A stretch of DNA of 64,000 bases from Xanthomonas hortorum pv. pelargonii (GTDB lineage Bacteria > Pseudomonadota > Gammaproteobacteria > Xanthomonadales > Xanthomonadaceae), in NCBI RefSeq assembly GCF_024499015.1, contig NZ_CP098604.1, positions 3,596,001 to 3,660,000 on the forward strand, in the 5' to 3' direction. Below are positions 52,692 to 62,767 of the stretch, piece after piece (position 1 is the first letter of the stretch; each line of letters opens with the position of its first letter). Below the pieces are notes generated by a model. The model was not told the origin of the DNA. It saw only the letters and a program-made list of their open reading frames with translations, and did no database searches. The position numbers were made by a program, and so were the translations under genes.

Positions 52692-55120
52692 GGGGCGACC
52701 TCTGCAGCAGGCGACTGGCCGGCAAGGTGACGTAACGTGCGCACGGTGGCATGCCAGGCGCGGTCGATCAGACGCGATTTTTCTTCAACCAGCAAGCGCG
52801 CCTGGCCGCCGGCCATCATCCGCGCCAGACCATCCAGCGACTGCTCGCCGATCTTTTGCCCACGCTGATTGACGAACAACGCGTTGTCGGTCATCGGGCT
52901 GTACCAGGACAGCCGTTGCCGGCGCAGATCGCCCTGCTGGTTGACCACGAATTCGAACCAGGTGCCGAATGGCAGGCTGCGCAACTGCGTGTAGCACTCC
53001 TCTTCGGCCGACGAGCGCGGTGTGGCGATGTCCTTGCGCGGGGCTGTCTCGCCCTGGTCGCCCAGCCGCGTGCGCGCCCTGAGTTTGGCGGTGAGTTCGG
53101 TGCGCGAGGTCATCTCGTCTTCGCCACCGGGCGTGGACAGGCGACGCGCGATCGCCGCCGCTTCGTCCTGGTGATAGCCGATCTGCAGCAGCGCGGTTTG
53201 GACATCGCCACCGAGCGCGGTGTCGGTGGGCTGACCCTTGCTCAGACAGGTGACCTCGGCGATACGCGCCGTCAGTGCCTGGCGCTCATCCCATTCGGGC
53301 GATTGCTCGCCTTGCCGCAGCAGCGTGAGCGTGAGCACGTCCGACCACGCCTGGCGCAGCAGCGATTGCACGAAACGCGGCGGCGCGCTCTGCTCGCACA
53401 GATCTTCGATTCGCTCGGCCGCCTGTTGCTTGGCCGATTCCAGCCGCTCCTTGCCGCGTGCGGCATCCACATGGCGCCGCTCGGCGACCTCGGCCTTGCG
53501 CGCCAGTGCGCGTAGATGCGTCTGGATCTCGTCGTTGGCCGCAGCAAAGACACTTTCGTCGCCGTGATAGTCGTTGACGATCTTGTCGACCGCATTGCCC
53601 AGCTTGTGCAGCAACTGCGGGTCGACATCGTCCTCGCCCAGCCACACCGCACCGGACTCGGCCACGGTGTTGAGCAATTCGCGCACCGGGTGCTGATCGC
53701 GCACGAAAAAATGCGTGTCGGCCAATGCCGCGCGCACCACCGGTACCTGCAACTTGGCAAGCAAGGTCTGCGCCGGGGTCTGCTCGCGCACTTCGCGTTG
53801 CATCTGCGCGTAGAGCAGGCCGAGCAGGTCGAAGGTGTCGGTGTCCTGCGGCGATAGCGCCGCGTCCGGGCCGTGCTGGGCGCGCAGCAGTTCCAGCACC
53901 TGCCGCTGCACCGCATCGATGCCGGCCGCTGCAGTTGATTGCACGGCTAACGCGCCTTGCAGGCTGGCCAGCGCGTCGCTGAGCGCGGCTTTGGGCACTG
54001 CCGTGGAAGCAAGCTGGGGAAATGCTCTTTCAGCTGTCGCCTGCGAGCCTGTTGCGGGCGCTGTACCGCGATTGGCAGCGCCGTGATTCGATGCACTGTG
54101 AGGCGCAGATGGGCCTGTGTTGCCGGCCGCCTGCGATTGACGTGCCGACGACATCAGGCCGCCAAGCGCCTGCATTGCATCGCTCAATGCAGGTGTTGCC
54201 TGCTCACCGTACGTAGCCGCAGTCAGTGTCATCGGAAAATCTGACGGATCCAGCAAGGCGCTTTGCCACGGTGTCGGTGCGGGCTGTCCGCTCCAGCCGG
54301 TCGCCGGTTGCCCGCCACGCGGCGGCATCGCGCGCGCGTTGGTGGGTGCAGCATCCTGCGATCCAGTGGCAGATGCAGGCAGCGCACGCCGCGTCTGCAC
54401 CTGCGTGGGCTTGACCAGATACGGGTGATAGATCAGCCCCGGCAGGATGCCTTCCTGTGCGAGGACGCTGTTGACACGCTCATACAGATCGTTCAAACGC
54501 TCGATCAGCTGACGCTCGAACACGCGGTACAGCGTGAGTTGCCCATCCAGGCTCAACCCCAGCGTTTCGCCGCATTGGCGCAGCAGGCGGCACAGCGCGT
54601 ACGGACCGAGCGGGACTTCTTCGAGTTCGAATTCGGCAACCACGCCGATCACCGCCAACCGTTGCGCCAGCAATTGCAGCGCATCGGCACGGCGCGAGGT
54701 TTCGCGGCGCGCGATCTCGCTGAGCACGATGTCGCGGTCGATATCGGTGTCTTCCACCAGCGTGAGCATCTGCGGATGCGCCGGCGCATCGGCCAGCGGT
54801 GTCAGCGACGGGCGCTCGCGCAGGTTGGCCAGATCCTGCGCCAGCTGCTGCAGAAAGGCTTGCGGAAACCGATCGATATGATCGCGCAGGCCACGCGTCT
54901 GCGCGTAGGTTTCGGCATGGATCTGGCTGTTGCGCGCATGTTCGGCCTGATGCAGCAACTCGCGTTCCAGCTCGACGATGGTCAGCCGCAGCGGCCCGCT
55001 GAGCGCCTGCACGCAGTGCGCATGCAGTGCCGCGAGCAGATGCCGGCCGCGCGCGGACACCGGCGCATCGGCAATCGGGCCGCTGAGTGTGTGCTGCAGG
55101 GAAGAGGCGGGCGTGGACAT
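52688..55120 (-). CDS. DUF1631 protein, large helical regulator
   Basis: About 810 residues with no membrane segment. The DUF1631 family is seen in the N-terminal third ('GLSLDGQLTLYRVFERQLIE', 'LYERVNSVLAQEGILPGLIY') and in the C-terminal end, which contains 'LRSLPFGTWFEFV' and 'RRQRLSWYSPMTDNALFVNQ'; that last part looks like a PilZ-like beta domain. The middle (about residues 280-420) is Ala/Gln/Pro-rich and low complexity. It is coupled to the PilZ gene. A role in c-di-GMP output is inferred. Confidence 0.82.
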   Translation of the reverse strand: MSTPASSLQHTLSGPIADAPVSARGRHLLAALHAHCVQALSGPLRLTIVELERELLHQAEHARNSQIHAETYAQTRGLRDHIDRFPQAFLQQLAQDLANLRERPSLTPLADAPAHPQMLTLVEDTDIDRDIVLSEIARRETSRRADALQLLAQRLAVIGVVAEFELEEVPLGPYALCRLLRQCGETLGLSLDGQLTLYRVFERQLIERLNDLYERVNSVLAQEGILPGLIYHPYLVKPTQVQTRRALPASATGSQDAAPTNARAMPPRGGQPATGWSGQPAPTPWQSALLDPSDFPMTLTAATYGEQATPALSDAMQALGGLMSSARQSQAAGNTGPSAPHSASNHGAANRGTAPATGSQATAERAFPQLASTAVPKAALSDALASLQGALAVQSTAAAGIDAVQRQVLELLRAQHGPDAALSPQDTDTFDLLGLLYAQMQREVREQTPAQTLLAKLQVPVVRAALADTHFFVRDQHPVRELLNTVAESGAVWLGEDDVDPQLLHKLGNAVDKIVNDYHGDESVFAAANDEIQTHLRALARKAEVAERRHVDAARGKERLESAKQQAAERIEDLCEQSAPPRFVQSLLRQAWSDVLTLTLLRQGEQSPEWDERQALTARIAEVTCLSKGQPTDTALGGDVQTALLQIGYHQDEAAAIARRLSTPGGEDEMTSRTELTAKLRARTRLGDQGETAPRKDIATPRSSAEEECYTQLRSLPFGTWFEFVVNQQGDLRRQRLSWYSPMTDNALFVNQRGQKIGEQSLDGLARMMAGGQARLLVEEKSRLIDRAWHATVRTLRHLAGQSPAAEVAP

Positions 55121-55299
55121 CCGTGGAGGTGTGCTCGGTTCGAAGCGTGAGCTATGTAGCATGTTTTTCGCATTGCCGCGCGACATTGGAGCGGCCAGGC
55201 GCGGCCATTGCTCGGTGCGATGGACCCCTCGAACACTCCAGACCTGCCGTGCCGGTCACGCGCGGATGACGGACGCTCGCGAGAGTTTGCTGGCCAGCG

Positions 55300-56457
55300 T
55301 CAGGTCAGGAACAACTCGACCACGTCGTTGGTGAAGCGGCGGCCCAGTTCGGTCGGTATCACGCGTCCGTCCTGCTCGGTCATCCAACCCTGCGCGACCG
55401 CGCGCGCCAACGGCGCTGCGATCTCTGACGCCTCCAAACCGGTAGAGGCTTCGAAATCGCTCAGCCGGAAGCCTTCGTGCAGGCGCAATACATTGAGCAT
55501 GTATTCGAACGGCAACCGCGCGCGCGGCACGACCTCATCGCCGCCGATCGATGCCGCATTGCCGGCGCTGGCCAGATAACTCTGCGGATGTTTGTGCTTC
55601 CAGTGGCGCAGTACGTGCTGCTCGGCGCCGGAACTGATCTTGCCGTGCGCACCGGCGCCAATGCCCAGATAATCGCCAAAGCGCCAGTAATTGAGGTTGT
55701 GCGCACATTGCCGCCCGGGCTTGGCGTAGGCGCTCACTTCGTACTGCGCATAGCCGGCCTCGGCAAGCAGGCGCTGGCAGTGTTCCTGGATATCCCAGGC
55801 CGCGTCGTCGTCGGGGATGCCCTTGGGCGGCCGCGCGAAGAACACCGTGTTCGGCTCCAGCGTGAGCTGGTAATGCGACATGTGGGTGGGCTGCAGCGCA
55901 AAGGCGCGCTCGAGATCGCGCTCGGCCTGTGCCAGGGTTTGCTCGGGCAGCGCGTACATCAGGTCGATATTGAAATTGTCGTAGCCGGCATCTTGCGCCA
56001 GCTTGATCGCGCGCTCGGCCTCGGCACTGTCGTGGATGCGACCGAGCCGCTGCAGCGCCACATCGTCGAAGGTCTGCACCCCGAAGCTCAGGCGGTTTAC
56101 GCCAGCGGCGCGATAACCATCGAAGCGGCCATGCTCGGCGGTGCCTGGATTGGTTTCCAGGGTGATCTCGAGATTTGGTGCAAAGCGCAGCCGCGCAGCC
56201 GCGGCTTGCAGAAAGCGATCGATCGCCTCGGGCGGAAACAGGCTCGGCGTGCCACCGCCGAAGAACACCGAATGCACCACGCGCCCCCACACCAGCGGCA
56301 AATCGTTGTCCAGATCGCGGATCAACGCATCCACGTACTCCTCGAACGGCAGCACGCCCTTGGCCGCATGCGAGTTGAAATCGCAGTACGGGCATTTACG
56401 CACGCACCAGGGCAGGTGCACGTACAGCGATAACGGCGGTGGAATCAGGTCGGACAC
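55300..56457 (-). CDS. hemW: Radical SAM haem chaperone HemW
   Basis: A 385-residue radical-SAM protein. 'LYVHLPWCVRKCPYCDF' holds the [4Fe-4S] Cys triad; Phe follows the last Cys where true HemN has a fourth Cys, which marks HemW. 'FFGGGTPSLFPPEAI' and 'ETNPGTAEHGRF' follow. HemW is thought to deliver haem rather than oxidise coproporphyrinogen. The GTG at 56457 gives the family start 'SDLIPPPLSLYVHLP' and lies 16 bp after the rdgB stop; the longer frame runs into rdgB. Confidence 0.93.
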   Translation of the reverse strand: MSDLIPPPLSLYVHLPWCVRKCPYCDFNSHAAKGVLPFEEYVDALIRDLDNDLPLVWGRVVHSVFFGGGTPSLFPPEAIDRFLQAAAARLRFAPNLEITLETNPGTAEHGRFDGYRAAGVNRLSFGVQTFDDVALQRLGRIHDSAEAERAIKLAQDAGYDNFNIDLMYALPEQTLAQAERDLERAFALQPTHMSHYQLTLEPNTVFFARPPKGIPDDDAAWDIQEHCQRLLAEAGYAQYEVSAYAKPGRQCAHNLNYWRFGDYLGIGAGAHGKISSGAEQHVLRHWKHKHPQSYLASAGNAASIGGDEVVPRARLPFEYMLNVLRLHEGFRLSDFEASTGLEASEIAAPLARAVAQGWMTEQDGRVIPTELGRRFTNDVVELFLT

Positions 56458-56473
56458 TGCATCAGGCCATCGT

Positions 56474-57073
56474 TCACAGCGACAGGGCGTGCAGCTTGTG
56501 CTGCAACGTGGCCAACGCCACCGCACGGTGACTCAGCCGGTTCTTCAACGCAGTCTCCATTTCCGCAGCGGTCAGGCCGTACACCGGGTCCAGAAACACC
56601 GGGTTGTAGCCGAAGCCGCCATCGCCGCGCGGTTCGGTGGTGATCACGCCTTCCCAGCTGCCTTCGGCGATCAGCGGTTGCGGATCTTCCGGATGACGCA
56701 GCAGCACGATCACCGCATAAAACCGCGCGCTGCGGCGCTCGGCCGATACATCGCGCATGGCCTCGAGCAACTTGGCGTTGTTGGCCTGCGCATTGGTCGG
56801 GCTGCCGGCATAGCGCGCGCTGTACAAGCCGGGCGCGCCGCCGAGGGCATCGACGATCAGGCCGGAGTCGTCGGCCAGTGCCGGCAGGCCGGTGACCGCG
56901 CTGGCATGACGCGCCTTGATCAAGGCGTTCTCGACGAAGGTCAGGCCGGTTTCCGGCACGTCTTCGACACCCAGCTCGCCTTGCGCCACGATGCGCAGCG
57001 GAAGTTCTGCGAGCATGGCGCGCAGTTCTTCCAGCTTGCCGGCGTTGCCGCTGGCCAGGACCAGTTGTTTCAT
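56474..57073 (-). CDS. rdgB: dITP/XTP pyrophosphatase
   Basis: A 199-residue HAM1/RdgB enzyme that removes non-canonical purine triphosphates (dITP, XTP), releasing the monophosphate and PPi. '[18 protein letters not shown]', '[19 protein letters not shown]', '[17 protein letters not shown]' and '[11 protein letters not shown]' are the conserved blocks. The start (57073) overlaps the stop of the VOC gene, continuing the chain of coupled genes. Confidence 0.96.
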   Translation of the reverse strand: MKQLVLASGNAGKLEELRAMLAELPLRIVAQGELGVEDVPETGLTFVENALIKARHASAVTGLPALADDSGLIVDALGGAPGLYSARYAGSPTNAQANNAKLLEAMRDVSAERRSARFYAVIVLLRHPEDPQPLIAEGSWEGVITTEPRGDGGFGYNPVFLDPVYGLTAAEMETALKNRLSHRAVALATLQHKLHALSL

Positions 57074-57462
57074 TGCTTGGGCTCCAGCAGATCCCACTTG
57101 GTGCCGTACAGGTCGCGGAATACAGCGACCGTGCCGTACGGTTCCTCGCGCGGGGTTTCCAGAAATTCCACGCCAAACGCCTGCATGGCCGCGTGGTCGC
57201 GCCAGAAGTCGTCGGTGTAGAGAAAATGATCCACCCGCCCACCGGTCTGGTCGCCGATGCGCGCCTGCTGCGCGGCGTCGGCCGGCTGCGCGAGCAGTAG
57301 TGCGGCCTCCTGCGCGTCGCCCGGGCCGATCACCACCCAGCGTTTGCCGTCGCCAAGTGCGCGATCTTCCAGCACCTGGAAACCCAGCGCGCCGGTGTAC
57401 CAGGCAATCGCCGCATCGTAGTCGGCGACCAGCAAGGTGGTCAGGGCGATGCGACGGCTCAT
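57070..57462 (-). CDS. VOC-family (glyoxalase/bleomycin-resistance fold) protein
   Basis: 130 residues, one vicinal-oxygen-chelate domain. The N-terminal strand '[20 protein letters not shown]', the middle '[20 protein letters not shown]' and the closing '[20 protein letters not shown]' are typical. The substrate is not predictable. It is placed between rph and rdgB with 4-base overlaps on both sides, a tight operon. Confidence 0.9.
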   Translation of the reverse strand: MSRRIALTTLLVADYDAAIAWYTGALGFQVLEDRALGDGKRWVVIGPGDAQEAALLLAQPADAAQQARIGDQTGGRVDHFLYTDDFWRDHAAMQAFGVEFLETPREEPYGTVAVFRDLYGTKWDLLEPKQ

Positions 57463-58184
57463 CCGGCCAGCGCAGCGCGTTGCAGGGCGAACAATCCGCC
57501 CATGCCCTTTTCGGCCAGGGCGAGCAGCGCGTTGAGTTCGTCGCGGCGGAACGCGTGGCCTTCGGCGGTGCCCTGCAGCTCGATGAAGCCGCCGCCATCG
57601 TTCATCACCACATTCATGTCGGTGTCGCAGTCGCTGTCTTCGGGGTAATCCAGATCCAGCACCGGCTCGCCACGATAGATGCCCACCGACACCGCGGCCA
57701 CCGCACCGATTAGCGGATGCTTCTTGATGTCGCCACGCTTGAGTAGCAGGTTCACCGCATCGGCCAGCGCCACGTAGGCGCCGGTGATCGCAGCGGTGCG
57801 GGTGCCGCCATCGGCCTGCAGCACATCGCAGTCCAGGGTGATGGTGCGCTCGCCCAGTGCATTGCGATCCACACAGGCGCGCAATGCGCGGCCGATCAGA
57901 CGCTGGATTTCCAGCGTGCGCCCGCCTTGCTTGCCACGGGCGGCTTCGCGATCGGAACGGGTGTGGGTGGAGCGCGGCAGCATGCCGTATTCGGCGGTCA
58001 CCCAGCCTTCGCCCTTGCCGCGGAGGAACCCCGGCACGCGGTTTTCCACGCTGGCGGTGCACAGCACTCGCGTGTCGCCGAAGCTGACCAGCACCGAGCC
58101 TTCGGCGTGACGGGTGAAAGCGCGTTCGATGCGCACCGGGCGCAGCTGGTCGACCGTGCGGCCGCTGGGACGGGAAAAGGTCAT
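57459..58184 (-). CDS. rph: Ribonuclease PH
   Basis: A 241-residue phosphorolytic exoribonuclease that trims tRNA 3' ends. '[20 protein letters not shown]', '[20 protein letters not shown]', '[11 protein letters not shown]'-like '[20 protein letters not shown]' and '[15 protein letters not shown]' are the family landmarks. It heads the minus-strand run through rdgB and hemW and is divergent from the yicC gene, 110 bp apart. Confidence 0.97.
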   Translation of the reverse strand: MTFSRPSGRTVDQLRPVRIERAFTRHAEGSVLVSFGDTRVLCTASVENRVPGFLRGKGEGWVTAEYGMLPRSTHTRSDREAARGKQGGRTLEIQRLIGRALRACVDRNALGERTITLDCDVLQADGGTRTAAITGAYVALADAVNLLLKRGDIKKHPLIGAVAAVSVGIYRGEPVLDLDYPEDSDCDTDMNVVMNDGGGFIELQGTAEGHAFRRDELNALLALAEKGMGGLFALQRAALAG

Positions 58185-58293
58185 GCGATGAGTCCGGAAG
58201 TCGGGAGGTGGGTCTGGGTCAGCGCGTGGCGAGGCGGTCAGCCAGCGCGGGCGGCTAGGGTACCATTCGCGCTTTGAAGGCACGGGACTGACG

Positions 58294-59154
58294 ATGATTC
58301 GAAGCATGACCGCGTTTGCTGGCGGCGAACGCATCACGCCCTGGGGCACGCTCGGTTGCGAGCTGCGCTCGGTCAACCACCGGTTTCTTGAAATAGGCGT
58401 GCGCCTGCCCGAAGAACTGCGCGCGCTGGAGCCGATGCTGCGCGAACGCGTGGCGGCAAAAAACAGCCGCGGCAAACTGGATCTGGCGCTGCGCCTGCGC
58501 GCGCCGGACAACGCGCAGACCCTGGCCGTCAACGAATCCCTGCTGCAGGAACTGGGCGCACTGGCCACGCGGCTCGACGGTGTGTTTCCCAAGTTGCAGG
58601 TCGGCTTTACCGATCTGTTGCAGCTACCCGGCGTGCTGCAGGTGCAGGACGTGGACGCACCGGCGTTGCAGGCGCAGGCCCTGGCATTGCTCGATGAGGT
58701 GGTGGACAGTTTCGTCGCCGCGCGCGAGCGCGAAGGCGGCAAGCTGGCCGAGGCGATCAGCGAGCGGGTGGATGCGATTGAACGCATCGCCGCCGAAGTG
58801 CGCACGCTGATTCCGGCCATTCGCGAAGGCCAGCGCGCCAAGCTCGCCGCACGCCTGGCCGATCTGCCGCATCCGGTGGACCCGGGGCGCGCCGAGCAAG
58901 AACTGGTGCTGTGGCTGCAGAAGCTGGACGTGGACGAGGAACTGGATCGCCTGTCCAGCCATATTTCCGAGATCCGCCGCGTGCTCAAGCAGCGCGAACC
59001 GGTCGGCCGTCGATTGGACTTCCTGCTGCAGGAATTCAACCGCGAAGCCAATACGCTGGGCTCCAAGTCGGTGGACAGCCGCACTTCCAACGCGGCGGTG
59101 GATCTGAAGGTGCTGATCGACCAGATCCGCGAGCAGGTGCAGAACATCGAATAG
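58294..59154 (+). CDS. yicC: YicC-family endoribonuclease
   Basis: 286 residues. The YicC/YloC family starts '[20 protein letters not shown]' and '[15 protein letters not shown]'. The C-terminal half has '[20 protein letters not shown]' and '[16 protein letters not shown]'. Family members cut RNA and take part in small-RNA turnover in E. coli. It sits upstream of gmk as in many gammaproteobacteria. Confidence 0.95.
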   Translation: MIRSMTAFAGGERITPWGTLGCELRSVNHRFLEIGVRLPEELRALEPMLRERVAAKNSRGKLDLALRLRAPDNAQTLAVNESLLQELGALATRLDGVFPKLQVGFTDLLQLPGVLQVQDVDAPALQAQALALLDEVVDSFVAAREREGGKLAEAISERVDAIERIAAEVRTLIPAIREGQRAKLAARLADLPHPVDPGRAEQELVLWLQKLDVDEELDRLSSHISEIRRVLKQREPVGRRLDFLLQEFNREANTLGSKSVDSRTSNAAVDLKVLIDQIREQVQNIE

Positions 59155-59159
59155 CCGTG

Positions 59160-59262
59160 AATAGGCAATCGGGAATGGGGAATCGTCAAAGCAGGTACGA
59201 TTCCCCTCGGCCTGCTTGCTCCGCGCGGTGCCCCATTCCCTATTCTCGACTCCCTATTCCCT
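59160..59262 (+). repeat. GATTCCC-type spacers between yicC and gmk
   Basis: Two inverted groups (GGGAATGGGGAATC and CCCCATTCCCTATTC..TCCCTATTCCC) fill the 112-bp spacer and end five bases before the gmk ATG. Confidence 0.55.
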
Positions 59263-59266
59263 AAAA

Positions 59267-59878
59267 ATGCGCGGCACCCTCTATATCGTTGCGGCTCCCT
59301 CCGGCGCCGGCAAGAGCAGCATCGTCAACGCCACCCTGGCGCGTGATCCCAAGATTGCCTTGTCGATCTCGTTCACCTCGCGCGCGCCGCGGCCCGGCGA
59401 GCGGCATGCCGAGCACTATCACTTCGTCTCCGCCGACGAGTTCCAGGGCATGATCGAAGCGGGCGACTTCTTCGAATATGCGCTGGTGCATGGCGATTGG
59501 AAGGGCACCGCGCGGCAGTCGGTGGAGCCGCAGCTGGCTGCCGGCCACGATGTGCTGCTGGAAATCGACTGGCAGGGCGCGCGCCAGGTGCGCCAGAAAG
59601 TCCCCGACGCGGTCAGCGTCTTCATCCTGCCGCCTTCGCGCCAGGCGCTGGACGAGCGCATGCGCAAGCGCGGCCAGGACAGTGAAGACGTGATGGCGCA
59701 GCGCCTGGCCGCCGCACGCGAAGAGATGCTGCACTTCGAAGAATTCGATTACGTGATCATCAACGAGACCTTCGAGACGGCGGTGTCGGAGATGTGCGCG
59801 ATCTTCACCGCCAGCCGGCTGCGTCGGCAGGCGCAGCAGCAGCGGCATGCCGGCCTGATCCAGGCGCTGCTTGACTGA
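59267..59878 (+). CDS. gmk: Guanylate kinase
   Basis: A 203-residue enzyme making GDP from GMP and ATP. The P-loop '[20 protein letters not shown]' is at the N-terminus, with the GMP-binding '[20 protein letters not shown]' and '[15 protein letters not shown]' following. The start at 59267 gives the standard N-terminus and lies right after GATTCCC-like repeats, without a clear Shine-Dalgarno sequence. Confidence 0.97.
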   Translation: MRGTLYIVAAPSGAGKSSIVNATLARDPKIALSISFTSRAPRPGERHAEHYHFVSADEFQGMIEAGDFFEYALVHGDWKGTARQSVEPQLAAGHDVLLEIDWQGARQVRQKVPDAVSVFILPPSRQALDERMRKRGQDSEDVMAQRLAAAREEMLHFEEFDYVIINETFETAVSEMCAIFTASRLRRQAQQQRHAGLIQALLD

Positions 59879-60085
59879 GTTCCTGGTGTGGTAGGTGGAG
59901 CGGCGATCATCGGTGTCACGGCGCGATGACGCTGCAGCTGAACATCGCATTCGGCCTGCGTGTCGCTGCGGCTTAGGGGAACGGCCGGGCCAGGCGTGCG
60001 GGGCTGTTCTGCGCACCAGGAGGCGCTGCGTCTCGATCGATTTGTTCCAAGTGGCTGATTCCAAAGCAAACTGAACGACAGCCGG

Positions 60086-60114
60086 TTGCCCGCCCAGCGG
60101 CCCGGGCGTACACT
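60086..60114 (+). promoter_or_regulatory. Sigma-70-like promoter of rpoZ
   Basis: TTGCCC, a 17-bp spacer, then TACACT, about 50 bp before the rpoZ start. The 290-bp gap after gmk holds no gene I can support. Confidence 0.5.
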
Positions 60115-60168
60115 CCGCCCCCTTTCCCTCATTCGATGCGCGGCCGTTGCTGGTCGCCGGGAGCCCGC

Positions 60169-60468
60169 ATGGCCCGCATTACCGTAGAAGATTGCCTGGA
60201 AGTCGTGAACAACCGTTTTGAGCTGGTCATGATGGCCTCCAAGCGCGCCCGTCAGCTCGCCAACGGCGTCCAGCCGTTGATCGAAAACGCAGACGCCAGC
60301 GACAAGCCCACCGTGATGGCGCTGCGCGAGATCGCCGCCCGCCGGATCGACAACGCGCTGATCGATGAAGTCGAGAAGGCCGAACGCGAGCGCGCCGAGC
60401 GCGAAGCGCTGGAATGGGCCGCCGCCGAAGTGGTCGCCGACGAAGACATGTCCAAAAACGACGATTGA
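60169..60468 (+). CDS. rpoZ: RNA polymerase omega subunit
   Basis: 99 residues, matching omega: '[20 protein letters not shown]', '[18 protein letters not shown]' and '[20 protein letters not shown]'. Omega helps assemble beta-prime and forms part of a ppGpp site in proteobacteria. The next gene is spoT, the ppGpp enzyme, after a terminator-like hairpin. Confidence 0.97.
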   Translation: MARITVEDCLEVVNNRFELVMMASKRARQLANGVQPLIENADASDKPTVMALREIAARRIDNALIDEVEKAERERAEREALEWAAAEVVADEDMSKNDD

Positions 60469-60495
60469 TTGCTCGCATCGCTGCGATCGATCCGA

Positions 60496-60523
60496 ACAGC
60501 CCGCCTTGTGCGGGCTGTTTTCG
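60496..60523 (+). terminator. Terminator between rpoZ and spoT
   Basis: The perfect stem ACAGCCCGC / GCGGGCTGT with a 5-base loop is followed by TTTTCGTTT. Confidence 0.85.
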
Positions 60524-60560
60524 TTTGCGGGCCGCTTTCGCGCGCGTAGTGCGCAAACGT

Positions 60561-60589
60561 TTGCCGTGACCGCGCCGCTGGCATAGTCT
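60561..60589 (+). promoter_or_regulatory. Sigma-70-like promoter of spoT, near-leaderless
   Basis: TTGCCG, 17 bp, TAGTCT, then six bases to the spoT ATG at 60596. The predicted start point coincides with the start codon. Confidence 0.5.
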
Positions 60590-60595
60590 TCCGCC

Positions 60596-62767
60596 ATGAA
60601 CCCAGGCCCCACTGCCCAGGCGACCGTCGTGACGTCCTCGTCTCCCGACCCGGCCATCCCCGATTACGTCCTGCACCTCGAACGCGCTGCCAGCTACCTT
60701 CCCAAGGAGCAGCTGCCGATCCTGCGCCGTGCCTGGGAAGTGGGTGCCACCGCGCATGCCGGCCAGACCCGCAAGTCCGGCGAGCCTTACATCACCCATC
60801 CGGTCGCCGTGGCCGGCGTACTCGCCGAACTCGGCCTGGACATGGAATCGCTGATCGCCGCGATCCTGCACGACACCATCGAAGATACGCCGCTGACCCG
60901 CGAAGAGCTGGCCTCGGAGTTCGGCGAAGCGGTGGCCGAGCTGGTCGATGGCGTCACCAAGCTGGACAAACTCAAGTTCCGCGACCGCCAGGAAGCGGCG
61001 GCGGAAAGCTTCCGCAAGATGCTGCTGGCGATGTCGCGCGACTTGCGCGTGATCATGATCAAGCTGGCCGACCGCCTGCACAACATGCGCACGCTGGGCG
61101 CGCAGAGCAGCGAGGCGCGCAGCCGCATCGCGCGCGAAACGCTGGAAATCTATGCGCCCATCGCACAGCGCCTGGGAATGAGCCTGATCAAGTCCGAGTT
61201 GCAGAACCTGGGCTTCCGCGCACTGTATCCATGGCGTCACGCCATCATCGAAAAGCACATCCGCAGCCAGCCGGTGGTGCGGCGCGAATCGATGGCGCAG
61301 GTGGAAGTGCAGCTGTCGCAGCGGCTGGCCAAGGAAGGGCTTGAACATCGGCTGGTCAGTCGCATCAAGACGCCCTGGAGCATCTATTCGAAGATGCACG
61401 AAGAGAACAAATCCTTCGATCAGGTGATGGATGTGTTCGGCTTCCGTCTGGTGGTGCGTTCGGTGGCCGATTGCTATCACGCCCTCGGCGCGGTGCATGC
61501 CACGTTCAAGCCGCTGGACGGGCGCTTTCGCGATTTCATCGCGATCCCGAAGGCCAACGGCTACCAGTCGCTGCACACCGTGTTGTTCGGTCCTTACGGC
61601 TCGCCGATCGAAGTACAGATCCGCACCGAAGAGATGGACCTGATCGCCGAACGCGGCGTGGCCGCGCACTGGACCTACAAGGTCGGTTCCACATCGCCCA
61701 ACAGCGCGCAGAGCCGCGCGCACGACTGGATCGTGGAGTTGATCGATTCGCAGCGCGCCGCCGGCTCGTCGCTGGAGTTTCTGGACAACGTCAAGGTCGA
61801 TCTGTTCCCGGACGAGGTTTACCTGTTCACGCCCAAGGGCAAGATCCTGGCATTGCCGCGCAATTCCACCGCGCTGGATTTTGCCTACGCGGTGCATACC
61901 GATGTGGGCAATCGCGCAGTCGCCTCGCGCGTGGACAAGAAGCTGGTGCCGCTGCGCACCAAGCTGGTCAGCGGCCAGGCGGTGGAAATCATCACCGCGC
62001 GCTCGGCCACGCCCAAACCGCAGTGGCTGGAGTTCGTGGTCAGCAGCAAGGCGCGCACCGCGATCCGCCACCAGCTCAAGCAGCTCGAACACGAAGACGC
62101 CGTGCAGCTCGGCCACCGCATGCTCGACCGCGCGCTGGAAGCAATGGACAGCTCGCTGGAACGGCTGCCGAAGGGCCGCCTGGACGCCTTCCTCAGCGAG
62201 CACCGCTATCCGCGCCTGGAAGCCTTGCTGGCCGACGTGGCGCTGGGCAACTGGATGCCCAACCAGGCCGCGCAGGCCTTGATGGCCTATGCCGAACTGC
62301 GCGGCGGCGGTCATTCCAAGCATTCGCACGAAAAGATCCTGATCGACGGCAGCGAGCGCGGCGTGATCAGCTTCGCCAACTGTTGTCAGCCGATTCCCGG
62401 CGACGAAATCATGGGTTACCACACCGCCGGCAAGGGCATCGTGGTGCACCGGCTGGATTGCACCAACCTGGCCGAACTGCGCAAATCGCCCGAACGCTGG
62501 GTGCCGATCGATTGGGATTCGGGCGTCACCGGCGATTACGACACCGCCTTGGTGGTCGAGGTGGAAAACCGCACCGGCGTGCTGGCGCAGCTTGCCGCGG
62601 CGATTGCGCAGAGCCAGTCCAACATCGAGCGTGTGGATTACCTGGACCGCGATTTCAATGCCGCGGTGCTGCGCTTCAACATCCAGGTCCGCGATCGCCG
62701 CCATCTGGCCGAAGTGATGCGCCGGTTGCGGCGCTTGCATGTGGTGCAAAGCGTCGGCCGTCAGTAA
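60596..62767 (+). CDS. spoT: Bifunctional (p)ppGpp synthase/hydrolase
   Basis: 723 residues in the full RelA/SpoT order. An HD hydrolase domain with intact His-Asp and Glu-Asp ('IAAILHDTIEDTPLTREELA', residues ~80-105) comes first. The synthetase domain has 'VMDVFGFRLVVRSVADCYHA', 'DFIAIPKANGYQSLHTVLFG' and 'IEVQIRTEEMDLIAERGVAA'. A TGS domain ('VYLFTPKGKILALPRNSTAL') and a C-terminal ACT domain ('NRTGVLAQLAAAIAQSQSNI') complete it. The intact hydrolase marks it as SpoT-type. It makes and degrades the stringent-response alarmone. Confidence 0.97.
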   Translation: MNPGPTAQATVVTSSSPDPAIPDYVLHLERAASYLPKEQLPILRRAWEVGATAHAGQTRKSGEPYITHPVAVAGVLAELGLDMESLIAAILHDTIEDTPLTREELASEFGEAVAELVDGVTKLDKLKFRDRQEAAAESFRKMLLAMSRDLRVIMIKLADRLHNMRTLGAQSSEARSRIARETLEIYAPIAQRLGMSLIKSELQNLGFRALYPWRHAIIEKHIRSQPVVRRESMAQVEVQLSQRLAKEGLEHRLVSRIKTPWSIYSKMHEENKSFDQVMDVFGFRLVVRSVADCYHALGAVHATFKPLDGRFRDFIAIPKANGYQSLHTVLFGPYGSPIEVQIRTEEMDLIAERGVAAHWTYKVGSTSPNSAQSRAHDWIVELIDSQRAAGSSLEFLDNVKVDLFPDEVYLFTPKGKILALPRNSTALDFAYAVHTDVGNRAVASRVDKKLVPLRTKLVSGQAVEIITARSATPKPQWLEFVVSSKARTAIRHQLKQLEHEDAVQLGHRMLDRALEAMDSSLERLPKGRLDAFLSEHRYPRLEALLADVALGNWMPNQAAQALMAYAELRGGGHSKHSHEKILIDGSERGVISFANCCQPIPGDEIMGYHTAGKGIVVHRLDCTNLAELRKSPERWVPIDWDSGVTGDYDTALVVEVENRTGVLAQLAAAIAQSQSNIERVDYLDRDFNAAVLRFNIQVRDRRHLAEVMRRLRRLHVVQSVGRQ

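Noticed and set aside
51186..52730. A 514-codon plus-strand frame opposite pepQ and PilZ
   Set aside because: Antisense shadow of two well supported genes.
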